Of a stretch of 52,665 nt of DNA, positions 24,985-36,217 are shown piece after piece. Below the pieces are notes generated by a model that was not told the DNA's origin, searched no databases, and was given only the letters and a program-made list of their open reading frames with translations. The stretch lies in assembly GCA_000226015.1 (NCBI GenBank), contig JH154806.1, forward strand, positions 178,876 through 231,540. Reading direction: 5' to 3'. Numbering within the stretch: the stretch's first letter is position 1; each line of letters opens with the position of its first letter. The DNA is from Mnemiopsis leidyi (taxonomy: Eukaryota; Ctenophora; Tentaculata; Lobata; Bolinopsidae). The position numbers and the translations under genes were made by a program.

Positions 24985-27900
24985 TCATCGGGGTTTTTTA
25001 TCGTCGTATATCCCCAGTCTGGCTCTCCATACTTCTGCTGCACGTTCAGCCTGCAGTTTCGGGTCTTTAGGAGGAGCCATCTGATCCGTTGCTACTTGCC
25101 AGAAGTTCATGGCCTTCTCTGTCCTCTTGGCTGTGATTCCGTATTTTTCTAGAAGAGGAGTGCTCAGGTCTCTGTACAGCTTCTCTCCTCCCACACAAGC
25201 TGCAGTTAATAATTTAGAGTTAAGATAATTAAAGAGCATCAATTTCCAGGTTTAAAGACATTAAGGCTGTTCCTGACCAGGTCAATAACTCAATAATACA
25301 TTAAATCATTTGGTACCAATATCTATTTTCATGTTTGATAACGAAAATAATGCGGTTAAGGCCTATGTGGATACCGGCCAATCTCTGTTTACCAGCCATG
25401 TGATAAAGTTCCAGAGGGAGGAGCTAGGTCTATACACGAATACGTCAATTAACAAATAAACAGTTGCATATAATTCAATGTATAACTTTATAACTTTATT
25501 AGACGATAGACCTCTACCATGTCATCAAGATATCAAGTCGGTCCCTTACCAGTCACGGCGTTTTTGATGATCTTGTCGAACTCGTTAACGTCCATCCTAC
25601 TCATCTTGACGAGCTCCAAGATAATGTTGATCTCCTCGTCCCGGAGGTTGCTGGCAAACTCGTCCTCAGTAGTGTTGTAGAGATCTTGGATCTGCCTGGT
25701 CAGCTCCATGCTCGTGTTGTGTTTCTCGATCTGAGGTGGAATTGTCGAGGTATGATTTCTTTAATCCTCAATACGCTAGATTTCAAACTAATAGGCTCGA
25801 GCATTTGAGTTATGAACATCGTGATGTTGTAGTAAGACAAAGTCTCCTGCCCTGTAACGTCTTTAAAAGAAAAATATTAAGCATAATTACCTCCTGTTTC
25901 ATATTTGTCCAATTATTCCACAGAGGCTCTGTATTTTCATACTTTGAGTGCTCCTTCGACTTGTAACTCTCAATAAGCTCCTTGATCTCATCGTTCATTG
26001 CCGTCTCTCGTTTCAGTCTCTTCTCCTGAGAAACCTTCTGTATCTGCTCTACGTTTGTAGTACGCTTCACCGCAAACTTGTCGCTCAGATCCTGGACTAT
26101 CTTGTGATGGTCTTGGAGGGTTTTCTTGCAGGACGTCTCGGAGATGTAACCGTCAGTCCAGATTATGTCCACCAGCTTAGTTTTGATCTTACTCAGCACT
26201 TGGCTTGTCTTGACTTTCATTCCCTCCTTGCCGGCGTGTGAGACCTGCAGTTTGGCTAGCAGCACTCCCATTCGTTCGTCGAAGTGACCCAGAGTTTCGG
26301 AAGTGACTTCGTAAATCCTCCTGACAAAAAGATTTATTGTCATTTTCTACAGCCACTTTGCGATTTGACGTGTTAGAGCTAAGACCGATGTTAGGGTTGC
26401 GAAATCGGAAAAAATAATTTAAAGCTACTCAAACTTACTGGCGCACTTCGTTGATAGCATCATCCCCAGTGAGTATGCACTCTTTTCTTTCTTGTCTCAT
26501 CGCGGCCTGGGTTAGTCGTATTTTTGTCATTTTAAGCTGAGCTTGCGTTTTATTCATTCTTAAATGTACAAAACAACACTGATTCAGTAAATCGTTGACC
26601 GTCGAGTACTTTTCGTTCTCTTTTCTTAACAAAGAAAATAATGCTGAGCTAATTCCATACGCTAACGTGCCAAGTTTGCAAACAAACTCACGTATTTTTG
26701 CTCAACAGCCTGCTTAGCCTTCTGCTGCTTTTTGTTGAGTGGTTTAGAACCTGCCGATCCTACAGCAGCTTCTAATTCCGCCTTCTCTGATCGGTCCAAC
26801 TCTTTTTGCTCCTCTTCATTCTGAAGCCTGATAGTCTCCACCCTTTTAACCACTCTTAGTCGGTTCATGAAGAGCATGTTGATGACACCAAGGGCTTGAT
26901 GCTGGTGTATTGCCATCATCTGCTCTCGGTCACTGAAGCAACTTGACGTTATCGCACGATAGCATGACAAAATAGTATTGAGCACAGTACAGTTTAAACT
27001 ATCAGCAATTAAGCAGCTTGCAGCGTGCGTAAATACTGGTTAAAACGTAGAACAGATAAAATCATCGTCAGAGTTGAAGACCGAACAGAAACATAGTCAG
27101 AAACTCAAACAGGACCAAGAAAAACACAACCACCCACATTTCAGTAAGTCCGCTCTGTGTCTGGAGGACTTCCTTGACGGCGTCCTCCTGCTCTCCGAGC
27201 AACTCTTCCTGATCAGCACTCTGTCTCCTGATCTCTTTGGCTAACCTCTCTCTGACTGCCTCGTTGTCATCGAGCTGCTTCTCCACTTCCTTCTTCAGTG
27301 CTCCAACCCTCTCCGCTGCAAAGATTTTGCTTTCTCTAGTTCATTGTTTAAAATCAGGGCCAAAATTATCGACTTGTTCTTGTTCATAGGGGGGGGTTCC
27401 AATGGTGAACTTTTGGGAACTTTTGGGAATTTTTCAAAAATTTTTTTCAAATTCACAATGATTTTAATTCCCAAAAGTTCCCAAAAGTTCCCAAAAGTTC
27501 ACAATTCCCAAGACAAATTTTGAAACTAACCTACTCATCGGCCTGGAAAATATGATTTTTAACGGTTCTACCAATTCTAAACATAATAAGCTTGGTATTG
27601 AGTTGATTTTCAATAAATTTTGTTCTAATTTGATGTATACAATAGATATAATCAATGATTCCAACACTTCTATAATAATATCAGTCGCAAAACGCAAAGC
27701 TGGCCTCCAGCCGGAAAAGACACGTGGTTTACAGATTCNNNNNNNNNNNNNNCTCCTTCGTTGCAGTGAACATAAGGTTCAGGGCTTTTAATCTCTCCCA
27801 GTAGTTTAAATGTTGCACTCCGGCTATTCTTGCTGTGAAGGTCCGTTGAACCCCTTCGAGCACCTGGATGTCTGCGATTTTGGAAGAGTTCTATAGTGGA

Positions 27901-30900
27901 CAGCAGTACTCCAGGTGGCTTCTGACAAGAGATTTATACAGCGTCAACATGGTTACTCTATCTCTTGTCCTGAAAGCACTCAAAACCCATGCTGCAACTT
28001 TAACACCACGTTGAGCAATAGCGGATACATGCGAGGTCCAGGAAAGGTCTGCTGCGATTATGCCAAAACTTTCAATATGCTACCAGTTATACCGTCCAAT
28101 TGTAGATTGATTTATGATAATAGATATTCAGTCCATTAAGTCGAAATTATCATTGTTAAACGAAAAAAAATGGTCTGAAAAATTGTGAACTTTTGGGAAC
28201 TTTTGGGAATTTTTCAAAAAAAATTTTCAAATTCGCAATGATTTTTATTCCCAAAAGTTCCCAAAAGTTCCCAAAAGTTCACCATTGGAACCCCCCCGTT
28301 CATAGATATTAGAAGATTTAAAGTAAAGTGTTACCTCTGTGTTTCGCCATTTCCTCTTGGAATTTCTTTGATCTCTTGTCCAACATGTTGGCGTCCATAT
28401 TTTTCTCTAGCTTCAAAGTTCCAATCGCATCCGACAAAATGTCGTGGTAATACCTAAAATTTGGTAAAATTGGTAGAATTAGACCAATAGATAGTACTGC
28501 GAAGCGACAATAAATTTTATCAATGAATTTCAACTATGGTGCTAACTCCTCATTTTCCAATCACATGTTAAACAAATCTTAACTAATATTGATATTCAAG
28601 GCAGTTCTTACTTCTTTTTCCGTCGATTCTCTCCTGGACCTAACTCCTCGAACACCTCTCCCTCTTTCACATCGATCCGTTTCACGGCCAGCATCTTGTC
28701 CAGCCGAACTGTCTGTTGCAGTTCGTGTAGTGTCTGGATGTAGCGAGAAGGCTCGATAAGACCGTCAACGGCCGCCTAAAAAGAAGAGGGTTATTTAGAC
28801 ATCTTTCTTGTGAATTGTTATCGTTCGTCACGACAATTATAAACTAGAGTCCCTGATACAGGTAATGATGATACTCTAAGTCCAATAGTGCCAGTGGTAA
28901 CGTGTACGAAAGTTCCCGGTACCAGAAAAACAATTTTAAAGACCTCCGCCTCACCTGATAAGACTGGTTAGCAGTAGAAGCAATCTCTGTGTTCCTCTTC
29001 CAAGTCTTGATTCGTTTCATTTCCGTAACACGTTCTTTAGCACAGCTAGACTGTTTCTCTCCCAACTTTTGGTTGAACTCTGGATATGGAATAGCAGTTT
29101 TTATTGTAATAGTTTAAAATTGAAACAAAAAAAAGGTTGTTCGATCGTTTCCCCAGTAGAGAAGGTATAATTATGTGTTTTCTGTCCATATAATTATATA
29201 TATTGGATAAAGGGGACGTATTATATATCTACTTTCTTACCTTCGGAAAGTTTGGTGTCTGCTGCTCTTATCCTATCTTCGAAGGTCTTAACCAACTTAG
29301 TCGAAACCGATCCACTCAATTTGGCTGTGCTTTTCAGCTCAGTGAGCATGGCTTTGAATTTCTGTATCATAACTTCCACTTCCTCGGGCTCCTAGAAAAT
29401 TGAGATTCAAATGTGTTATGTAGCAAACATCATAAATATTCCAGATTCTTCTAAACCGACTTTAACATACGAAAGGATGGGTTAATGAATAAGGAAACTA
29501 AGTACTTACGTAAAGTGCATTAGGGTACTGCAGGGAACCAGCTTTCTTCATCACTTCAAATCGGCCAGACTGAGCCTTGGAGGCAGACACGTACTCTCCG
29601 TTTATAACTTCACATAACATAGTAAGGTTCTCAACCAGCTTCTCCTCCATGAACTCGATCTGAGCAGTAGTTCCATGTTTGACAGTGAGGTGCTGCTAGT
29701 TTAAGTGTAAAGCAAGAACAAACGAAACAATGCAAGTGCCGAGAATTGTAATTCTCTCTTACCTCCTCATTCTTGAGAGGTGTTCCCTCAGTCAGCTGAA
29801 TTCTGAGACTCTCCCGGATGTTTAGCATCTCAGTCTCGATATCCCTGGCGGCCTGGTATCTCAGTTGTTCCACGTGATTCGCTTGTAGAGCATCGCCTCC
29901 CTCTCTTTCATACTCCTTGGAAAATTGTGAGTTTCCTCGGTCAGAGTTACATAGTGAATAGTTTAATATTATTAAAATAAAATGTATTCAGATAACATTT
30001 TATATCATGGCTTTTATTGTTTAGCAAATAGATTGACAAATGAAAGCCATAAGGTTAGGTTACCTGGATTGCCGTTGAAATCTTGTTTTTCCATTCTGCT
30101 TCTCTGTCCTTCAGCTTGTTTCTGAACTCATCTGATATTTTTTGTTTTTGCTCTGGTTCTATCAACTTTTGCTGTACAAGACTGTCCAGATATATGTTGA
30201 TAAGGTTTAGGAAGATAGCCCGATATTGGTTTTGTAAATCCTCTTCGTACTGTACGATTTTGCTGAACTCCTGAGAAATCGAGGCCAGCTGCATCTGTAC
30301 ACTGAAAGGAAAATATATTTTGTCTTTGAATATCCGTTTAACTGCTTCACTTTTAGGTAAGGCAAAAAATTCAGAAACCTAGACAAAGTGTATCTTCTGT
30401 AGACTTTTTTTACTGACCAAGAGTCCTGAGCTAGAGCGTCTATCATTCCGTCGTTGATGGCTTCATCTCCCAGATCGACAGTTGATTGTCTCCTTACCCA
30501 AGAGAGAGGCTTTGTCTTAGGGTCCGCTGATAAAACGGTTTGTTCTGGACCGATTCCCTGAAGTAAGAGTTGTTTGATTTAAAACTTGGACAAGAAGGTA
30601 TCCATGCAGTATACATTTAACCAGGCATTGATACAAAGCTCGCATATTTGAATTCAGATATTACGTGTTCACATTGCTGAAGGAAAAGCAATCTACAATA
30701 TCTCAACAACAGTTGCTCAGCGGTAATCCCAAGTTTTAGTTGCCTAGTTATTTATTTTTTTACCGGTGGTACAATTTCAGAGTAAGTATCGGGGTCTTGT
30801 TTCATCGCCGTTTCTTCCATTTGCTCTGGCTGGAGTCCTGATTCAGCTAGTCTTTGAGCGTCCGCCTGCGATTAGTTGTCATGTTAGGTTTTTGATTACT

Positions 30901-31167
30901 CAGAAAGCGATCGAGAAAATTGAATATCAGGCACAACCAACTCAAGAACTCAATTCTATAAGTATAACTCCAATCCGCACCAACTGTATACCCGCTTACC
31001 TTGGTGTACATAGCAGGGAAGTTCCTCCTGATGATGAAGAGGATAGCCACCCCGAGGAAGAAGCCAATAAGGACCCCGAAGATGACGGCCATGGCCAGCC
31101 AAAGGTCGTTGAACTGGTTGCCATCTTGCTCTATAAAGAGCGCCTCCGAGATAGAGACCGTGCTCAT
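24985..31167 (-). CDS. EVC/limbin-like coiled-coil membrane protein, 961 aa
   Basis: Sixteen exons in consistent phase: 31167-31000, 30865-30764, 30557-30418, 30301-30064, 29915-29763, 29692-29510, 29391-29241, 29079-28955, 28775-28612, 28453-28335, 27315-27138, 26932-26692, 26536-26439, 26320-25891, 25730-25550, 25199-24985; 2886 nt. One membrane helix near the N-terminus (residues about 23-46, AMAVIFGVLIGFFLGV) is followed by over 850 residues of Glu/Lys/Gln-rich, coiled-coil-prone sequence. Length, single N-terminal helix and long coiled coil match animal EVC (about 1000 aa), a Hedgehog regulator at the cilium base; a few stretches (HQHQALGVINML) recall it. Family is an inference; the gene structure is firm. 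Intron 10 carries a transposon and the assembly gap. Confidence 0.75.
27739..27752. other. assembly gap (14 N)
   Basis: Fourteen N bases in the middle of the transposon in the coiled-coil gene's intron. The true gap length may differ. Confidence 0.99.
27753..28110 (-). pseudogene. LINE reverse transcriptase fragment
   Basis: Minus-strand frame with LINE ORF2 C-terminal RT/thumb features: ADLSWTSHV, then MLTLYKSLVRSHLEYCCP, then VLEGVQRTFTARI and YWERLKALNL. One in-frame stop (TAG) stands where CR1/Jockey-like proteins usually have Trp after CCP. It lies between the two foldback ends of the DNA transposon and is cut by the gap. It is a dead fragment carried by, or inserted into, that element. 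Confidence 0.85.
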
Positions 31168-31935
31168 ACTACATAGGACTTTCCTGCGGCCTGTGAAAAC
31201 TTATTTAGCACCAACTCTCAGATTAAACCTAAATACCTAAGGTTGGAAAACTTTCACCAATTTTCGGCTTTTTCAAATGTTGGGTACCACACTATTTGAC
31301 GAAAAAAAGGCTAAAAACGATGAAATTGCCAACAATTAACATTGATTTTCGTGCGAGCGGTGATTATCAACCATAGCAACTGTAATCTGGAAACACTAGC
31401 ATGCAAACTTTTGAGAAAGCACGTATCATACTGCAATCACGTGATCGTGCGTTGCTTGCTTGCAGTACAACTTGCATCTGTTTTATGCAATCAGAATTTG
31501 ATCTTTAGAACATTATTCCTGGAAGCGAGTACAGTCTGACAAGCTGATTAAATGTACTTTTATTTTTTGTCGAAACTTGAACAGAGCGGCAGAAAACAAG
31601 CAAATTTTGTCTAGTTCACGGCAATTTCGCAACTATTACATGTCCCACTGAACTTTTTAGCAGAATACATTGCTGTCATGTAACTATGGCAAAAGCAGGC
31701 TATTTTGAGACATTCACATAGCAAGAAGGCAACGAGCAACTATAGCAAATAAGATGGAGAGTTGATCTTTTCACATAAACACGCGTTCAAGTTAAGTTAC
31801 AACTTTCCAACAAAAATATCTCATCAGGAAGGCAACGAGCAACTATAGCAAATAGGATGGAGAGTTGATCTTTTCACATAAACACGTTCAAGTTAATTTA
31901 CAACTTTGTAACAAAAATATCTCATCAGAAAGGCA
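31168..31935. other. divergent intergenic (shared 5' region)
   Basis: Lies between the start codons of the coiled-coil gene (-) and Cys-Cys protein A (+), so it probably holds both promoters. The 3' part is the duplicated 103-bp block. No clear TATA box seen. Confidence 0.5.
31724..31934 (+). repeat. direct duplication (103 and 101 bp)
   Basis: Two near-identical copies starting gaaggcaacgagcaactat (from 31725 and 31828), and the first bases of a third at 31928. The third start, aaaggcaatgaagg, overlaps the ATG of gene A: repeat ACG corresponds to the ATG. Confidence 0.9.
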
Positions 31936-33356
31936 ATGAAGGTCGGAAATGTAGCACCTTACTTATCTGTAGCTATGTTCCTGTAAGTACGATGAAATAC
32001 TCTGCATTTTTATACTGTAATTAAATTCGATCTTGTTTGACGTTCATGGTTCTCTTTCGAACACTTTGGTCCCAAACTAAAATTAAATAATATAGAGCTT
32101 AATCATTATCATTGTTTTAATTATTACAATTCAGCGCCTCATACACAGGCATATAGATAACAATCAATATAACTTCTAAATTTGTTTTATATTTCATTGT
32201 TTCAGGATGATGTTAATTAGTTCAGTGTCCTCCATACCGTTCAACTACACATCAAACCACTCAAGTTCAACCACTTCGCTCCCTCTGAAACCTATGAACA
32301 ACACTTCTCGATCACAAACTCCATATTTTACACAAAGCAATACTTACTATCATTATACGAAATACCTACACAGTCCATCCACAAGTACATCCACATCTTC
32401 CCCAACATCAAAAAGCACTTCTACCTCTAGTTCAAAACTTCACAGTGATTTCCACTCATCTCACAGTCCTGGTAATTTGCTCGTAGACAATCTGAAAGTT
32501 GTCGTGTTTCAGAATAAAGTATACTATAGCTATGTGGCTAAAACTGCTTTTTAGTGCTTACCCTACCTAGCACTGAATCATCCTCCACTGCTTAACAATT
32601 ATGTTTTGATAACCAATATTACCTTCAGACGGCAGCTACGGGACAGACTCGACTACTGATGTTGCAAGAACTACCGAGATTGCTCCAACTAAATCAGATC
32701 TGTTAGATGAAGCGGTAGAGGGAGAGGAAGAAGAAGAAGACGAGGAAGGAGACGAGAAACAGGGTGTTTGTGAGAAGTACGAGGGGCAATTTTCTAAGTG
32801 TTTCCTAAATGAAACCTTTCCCAGAGGATGCTGCAAGAGGGATCAAATTTGTTGTGGAAACTCAGTCAAATCGGTCTGCTGTCGCGGGTATTGTACCTAA
32901 CGATTTTATAAGATCCAAGCTGTGATTGGATTAATTTTACGCACTAACAATTTGACTTCTTATCTAGGCGCAAAAGTGTGCATATTTTGTATTTTTCGGT
33001 CTAGCTTCTGGCGCTTGCATGTCTGAGTGTCTGTTGTAAGTTGTTGTATCTCTTTTCATTTAATCTAAAGCAACCCAAGCATTACCCCAAATTCTGATAC
33101 CGCTTGAAATAATGACAAGGCCTTAACTCTGCCTCCCCTTCCCAGACATCAAAGCTGCAAGTACGACGGTGTAAAAACCAACTTCTACTGCGACCACAAC
33201 AGCTGGATGCCCTTCACCACACTGCCAGTCTACTGGATCCTAGCGGCTATCAGCTACTTCGTCCTGTCCAGGAAGTTACGAACTCTGACACAATCTACAG
33301 TAGTGGCTCACAATACTGTGCAATATACTGTTGCTAACCCTGCCCTCTCTCTTTAA
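31936..33356 (+). CDS. Cys-Cys ladder membrane protein A (260 aa)
   Basis: Exons 31936-31982, 32206-32471, 32629-32887, 33146-33356; 783 nt in phase. Signal peptide (about 1-26), a long Ser/Thr/Asn-rich stretch suited to O-glycosylation, an acidic run (EGEEEEEDEEGDE), a Cys-rich domain with CCKRDQICC then CC after seven residues, and one membrane helix (VYWILAAISYFVL) with a tail of about 30 residues. The domain ends with SWMPF just before the membrane, as in its neighbour (HWLPF). Predicted type I surface protein. Cys-rich plus single-helix layouts occur in Shisa, WBP1 and VOPP1-like proteins, but I cannot assign the family. Confidence 0.8.
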
Positions 33357-33747
33357 TCGTAAAGTTTAGTTTAGGTTTCAGGTGCGAGACTGCCTAGCGT
33401 TACATTTCAATATTTTCTGATCTTTGTGCACTTGTAATTGTAAATAAGACCTGAATGATTTACCTCAAAAAGTTGATTGATAATAATAAGTCAGATTGAC
33501 CATGTTATTGTTTCTTGTAAAAAGTAATTTGTTCAAATATCAGCTAACAGCCAATTGTTTATATTAGCTTAAAGATTTCTTCTCAGTTTACTACTTGTAT
33601 CTTCCATCCTGCTAGCTCATGACTGGCTGAAATATTACCGATGCGCATCAGGAGACATTCCACAGTTTCTCTACTGGCCACTATTTCCTGGTAATATATC
33701 CTGAATCTTGATGTAAAGAATGATATAGAGCGTCTTATTTTTCGTAG

Positions 33748-35264
33748 ATAACATCGGTCATAAGATTAGGTTTAAATCCTTATTCCCAAATAACACTCCT
33801 ACAATCCAGGAGTATTCAGCTGATATCCTTAATAAACTTAACATCATCGACCGAAAATGCGACTACAGTTCCTCAGAACACGCCCTGGACAGACGATATA
33901 GGTAGGTAGTAGGTAGTATATGTTATCGGGATTTCCCTTCTTGTTAATGATTGTTATTCGATTTTTTGTGTGGTAAGTGGACAAAAACAACCATGAACAA
34001 AAGAAGTCATAAATTTTGCCAAGAAAAGTCTATCTGATTCATCAAGGAACACGACAATTAAACTTCAATTTGAATCCTAAAATCTCACTTGTAGCGTCCA
34101 GGTGTCGTTACAACAAAGCTGCTCACCGAGAAGAAACAGAGGCCGGTTACCACCTTAGAACCCAGACCGGAAACGACGTGGAACCAGGCCCCGCTAGAGC
34201 CAAGTGATGGACCGTTAGGGGCAGTGGGGGTCGCGAGTCGATGTTGGAACTTCCTGGCTGGATCGTTCCTGGATAAGACTAACTGTGGGGAAAACCCTGG
34301 GTGCTGCTTCACTGAGGGTGAGTGTCTTTAAAGAGTTAGTTTTACCTACAGTTATAAGCTATAGTATCAACAAGTTATTTTGAATATACAAGGCTGGAGT
34401 TAAATTAAATACCTGACTACGGACTACAAAAGCAATACTTACTGTCAAAGAAATCTTCTTAAGCTTACAAACACAGTGAAATGACTGTCATGTACATTGT
34501 ACATAGTACCCCGACTAACTGGCTAACTCTGTTTAAGGTACGGGGTCGGGATGTTGCGATGAAAAGTGGGAGTGTTGTGGAAGTAGAGCAGACCCTTACC
34601 TGTGTTGTGAACCTGGGATGAAGTGCTGTAGAAACTCTTCTCGGCTCCTTGAAGCTGTGTGTTGTTACGAGTAAGTTGTAGTCAGTTGTAGTAAGTTGTA
34701 GTCACCATGGTTACTGTGAGTGTGTCTCTTTGTTGGCATGGTTACTGTGAGTGTGTCTCTTTGTTGGCATGGTTACTGTGAGTGTGTTTCTTTGTTGGCA
34801 TGGTTACTGTGAGTGTGTTTCTTTGTTGGCATGGTTACTGTGAGTTTGTCTCTTTGTTGGCATGGTTACTGTGAGTTTGTCTCTTTGTTGGCATGGTTAC
34901 TGTGAGTGTGTCTCTTTGTTGGCATGGTTACTGTGAGTGTGTCTCTTTATTGCCAGGGTGTAGAGAACTTCACAGCCCGGTTACAGTGTGTTCTCTAAAA
35001 TTTCTACGCTCCCAGTCTAGCTTTAGATATGGGTTGATGTTTTGAATAATCAAGTGCTCAGCACTGGAATTTCGCAGGAGCGAAGAATGTGTGTACAATA
35101 CCGAAGAGGGGGTACACGCGTGTGTCAACAAACACTGGTTACCCTTCGCCGCGGTGGGGGTTTTGTGGGCAGTTTCTTTGTTGACCTATCTCATGTGTTC
35201 TTATCTTATCTACAGCAATAAAGCCAGGGTTGAAGAGAATTATCTGGCTTTAGAAAACAGCTAA
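33748..35264 (+). CDS. Cys-Cys ladder membrane protein B (5' end missing)
   Basis: Exons 33748-33901, 34102-34317, 34538-34670, 35078-35264 (690 nt, 229 aa known). The signal-peptide exon was not settled; an ATG at 33641 begins a hydrophobic peptide but its donor phase does not fit. A Thr/Pro-rich stretch is followed by six CC pairs separated by 8, 5, 8, 5 and 10 residues (for example CCDEKWECC, CCEPGMKCC), a final C..C unit, KHWLPF, one membrane helix (VGVLWAVSLLTYLMC) and a short tail with NYLAL. The last intron is in the same phase and place as in protein A, so the two are tandem paralogues. Alternating CC spacing recalls granulin-type stacks, but the fit to that family is incomplete. Confidence 0.75.
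34671..34957. repeat. 31-bp minisatellite in intron of gene B
   Basis: About eight copies of catggttactgtgagtgtgt plus ctctttgttgg, preceded by three short copies of gtaagttgtagtc that begin exactly at the exon donor (34671). The array forms most of this intron. Confidence 0.93.
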
Positions 35265-36217
35265 TTTATTAATTCTGTGTTTTAACATTCATTTCTTATT
35301 CACCTTCATAGCTTTTCATTCATAACATAACATCTACTCGACATTGTATCAGTTTCGACATGGTATCAGTTTCATTTCGCTATTTACTCCTCCCGTACCC
35401 GCTAACGTTAGCTTATTCTCATTCTCAATTTTAAGTTTCTCTTTTTACTCTGATGCTTGTTGCAATATCAATAGATATTCCTACTCCTTCGAATAGTTCC
35501 TAATCAATCAGTCAATTTTTTTGAATTGACAATCGCCAAAATAATGAGCCGACCTTATCCCGATTTTCAAATCCAGAACGAATATGGGGTAATCAATTTA
35601 TATTGAATTTTGATACAAATTTGGTACATTTTTATATTTATAGTAGAAGCCTTACCCTTTGGCTGTAACAAATCATCAAAAATGGATTGTCTAACCCGAA
35701 TCGAACTTATACCTACAGTAACAACTTGGAGGTTCAAATTTCTGAATTTTGCTCCTCTTAGTCAAGATTAAGAAAATGAACAGGAATAAAGAAGAACATT
35801 GGATGATAGTTGGACGTTCAGTCTGGGACTCCTATTAATGAATTTAAAGTTAGGGTTGTTACGTTTAGGACACTGAGGATAACGTTTTAAATTAGTCTTT
35901 GTCGACATAGCTTACAGGCTGATCTAGCAAAATGCCATACAATGCAAAACAAAAGCGATATATTTTCTTTCCGTGTAGTTTCAACGCGTGTAATCCCCTG
36001 CCCTCTCAAGAAAAGTATTTTACTGAGTTTGATCTTCTTTCAACAGCATCCTAGTTGAACAATAACTGAAGAACTGATCCACTTGATTAAGCAAACAATC
36101 CATAATTTGTGCAATTTTGTGGCAATCCTCTTGTGGAAATTAGCGTTATCCATACTTGGGCTAAGTTCTTATTAAGTTAATCAGTTCCCAAACATATTTG
36201 TGGCACCTTATCAACTC
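35265..36217. other. convergent intergenic spacer
   Basis: AT-rich sequence between the stop codons of Cys-Cys protein B (+) and the sushi protease (-). No gene or repeat recognised. Confidence 0.45.

Larger units (their letters stand above)
27390..28297. mobile_element. DNA transposon with 8-bp TSD and foldback ends
   Basis: Ends are GGGGGGGTTCCAATGGTGAA and its exact reverse complement, flanked by a perfect 8-bp duplication GTTCATAG (27382-27389 and 28298-28305). Each end is about 118 bp and is itself a near hairpin of repeated gaacttttgg modules. The 908-bp span includes a 14-N gap. An 8-bp duplication occurs in hAT, P and Merlin elements; the G-run terminus is not the usual hAT form, so I leave the superfamily open. 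No transposase is visible. Confidence 0.88.

Noticed and set aside
30766..31176. Plus-strand frame with acidic C-terminus
   Set aside because: It is antisense to exons 1 and 2 of the coiled-coil gene, which keep phase and encode the membrane helix.
32998..33030. Extra exon in gene A (SGACMSECLL)
   Set aside because: Using it needs a different donor and phase; skipping it gives a clean phase and the best alignment to paralogue B.
33641..33690. Signal exon of gene B (MRIRRHSTVSLLATIS)
   Set aside because: Joining its donor to the next exon makes an immediate stop (TG plus A), so it was not added to the model.
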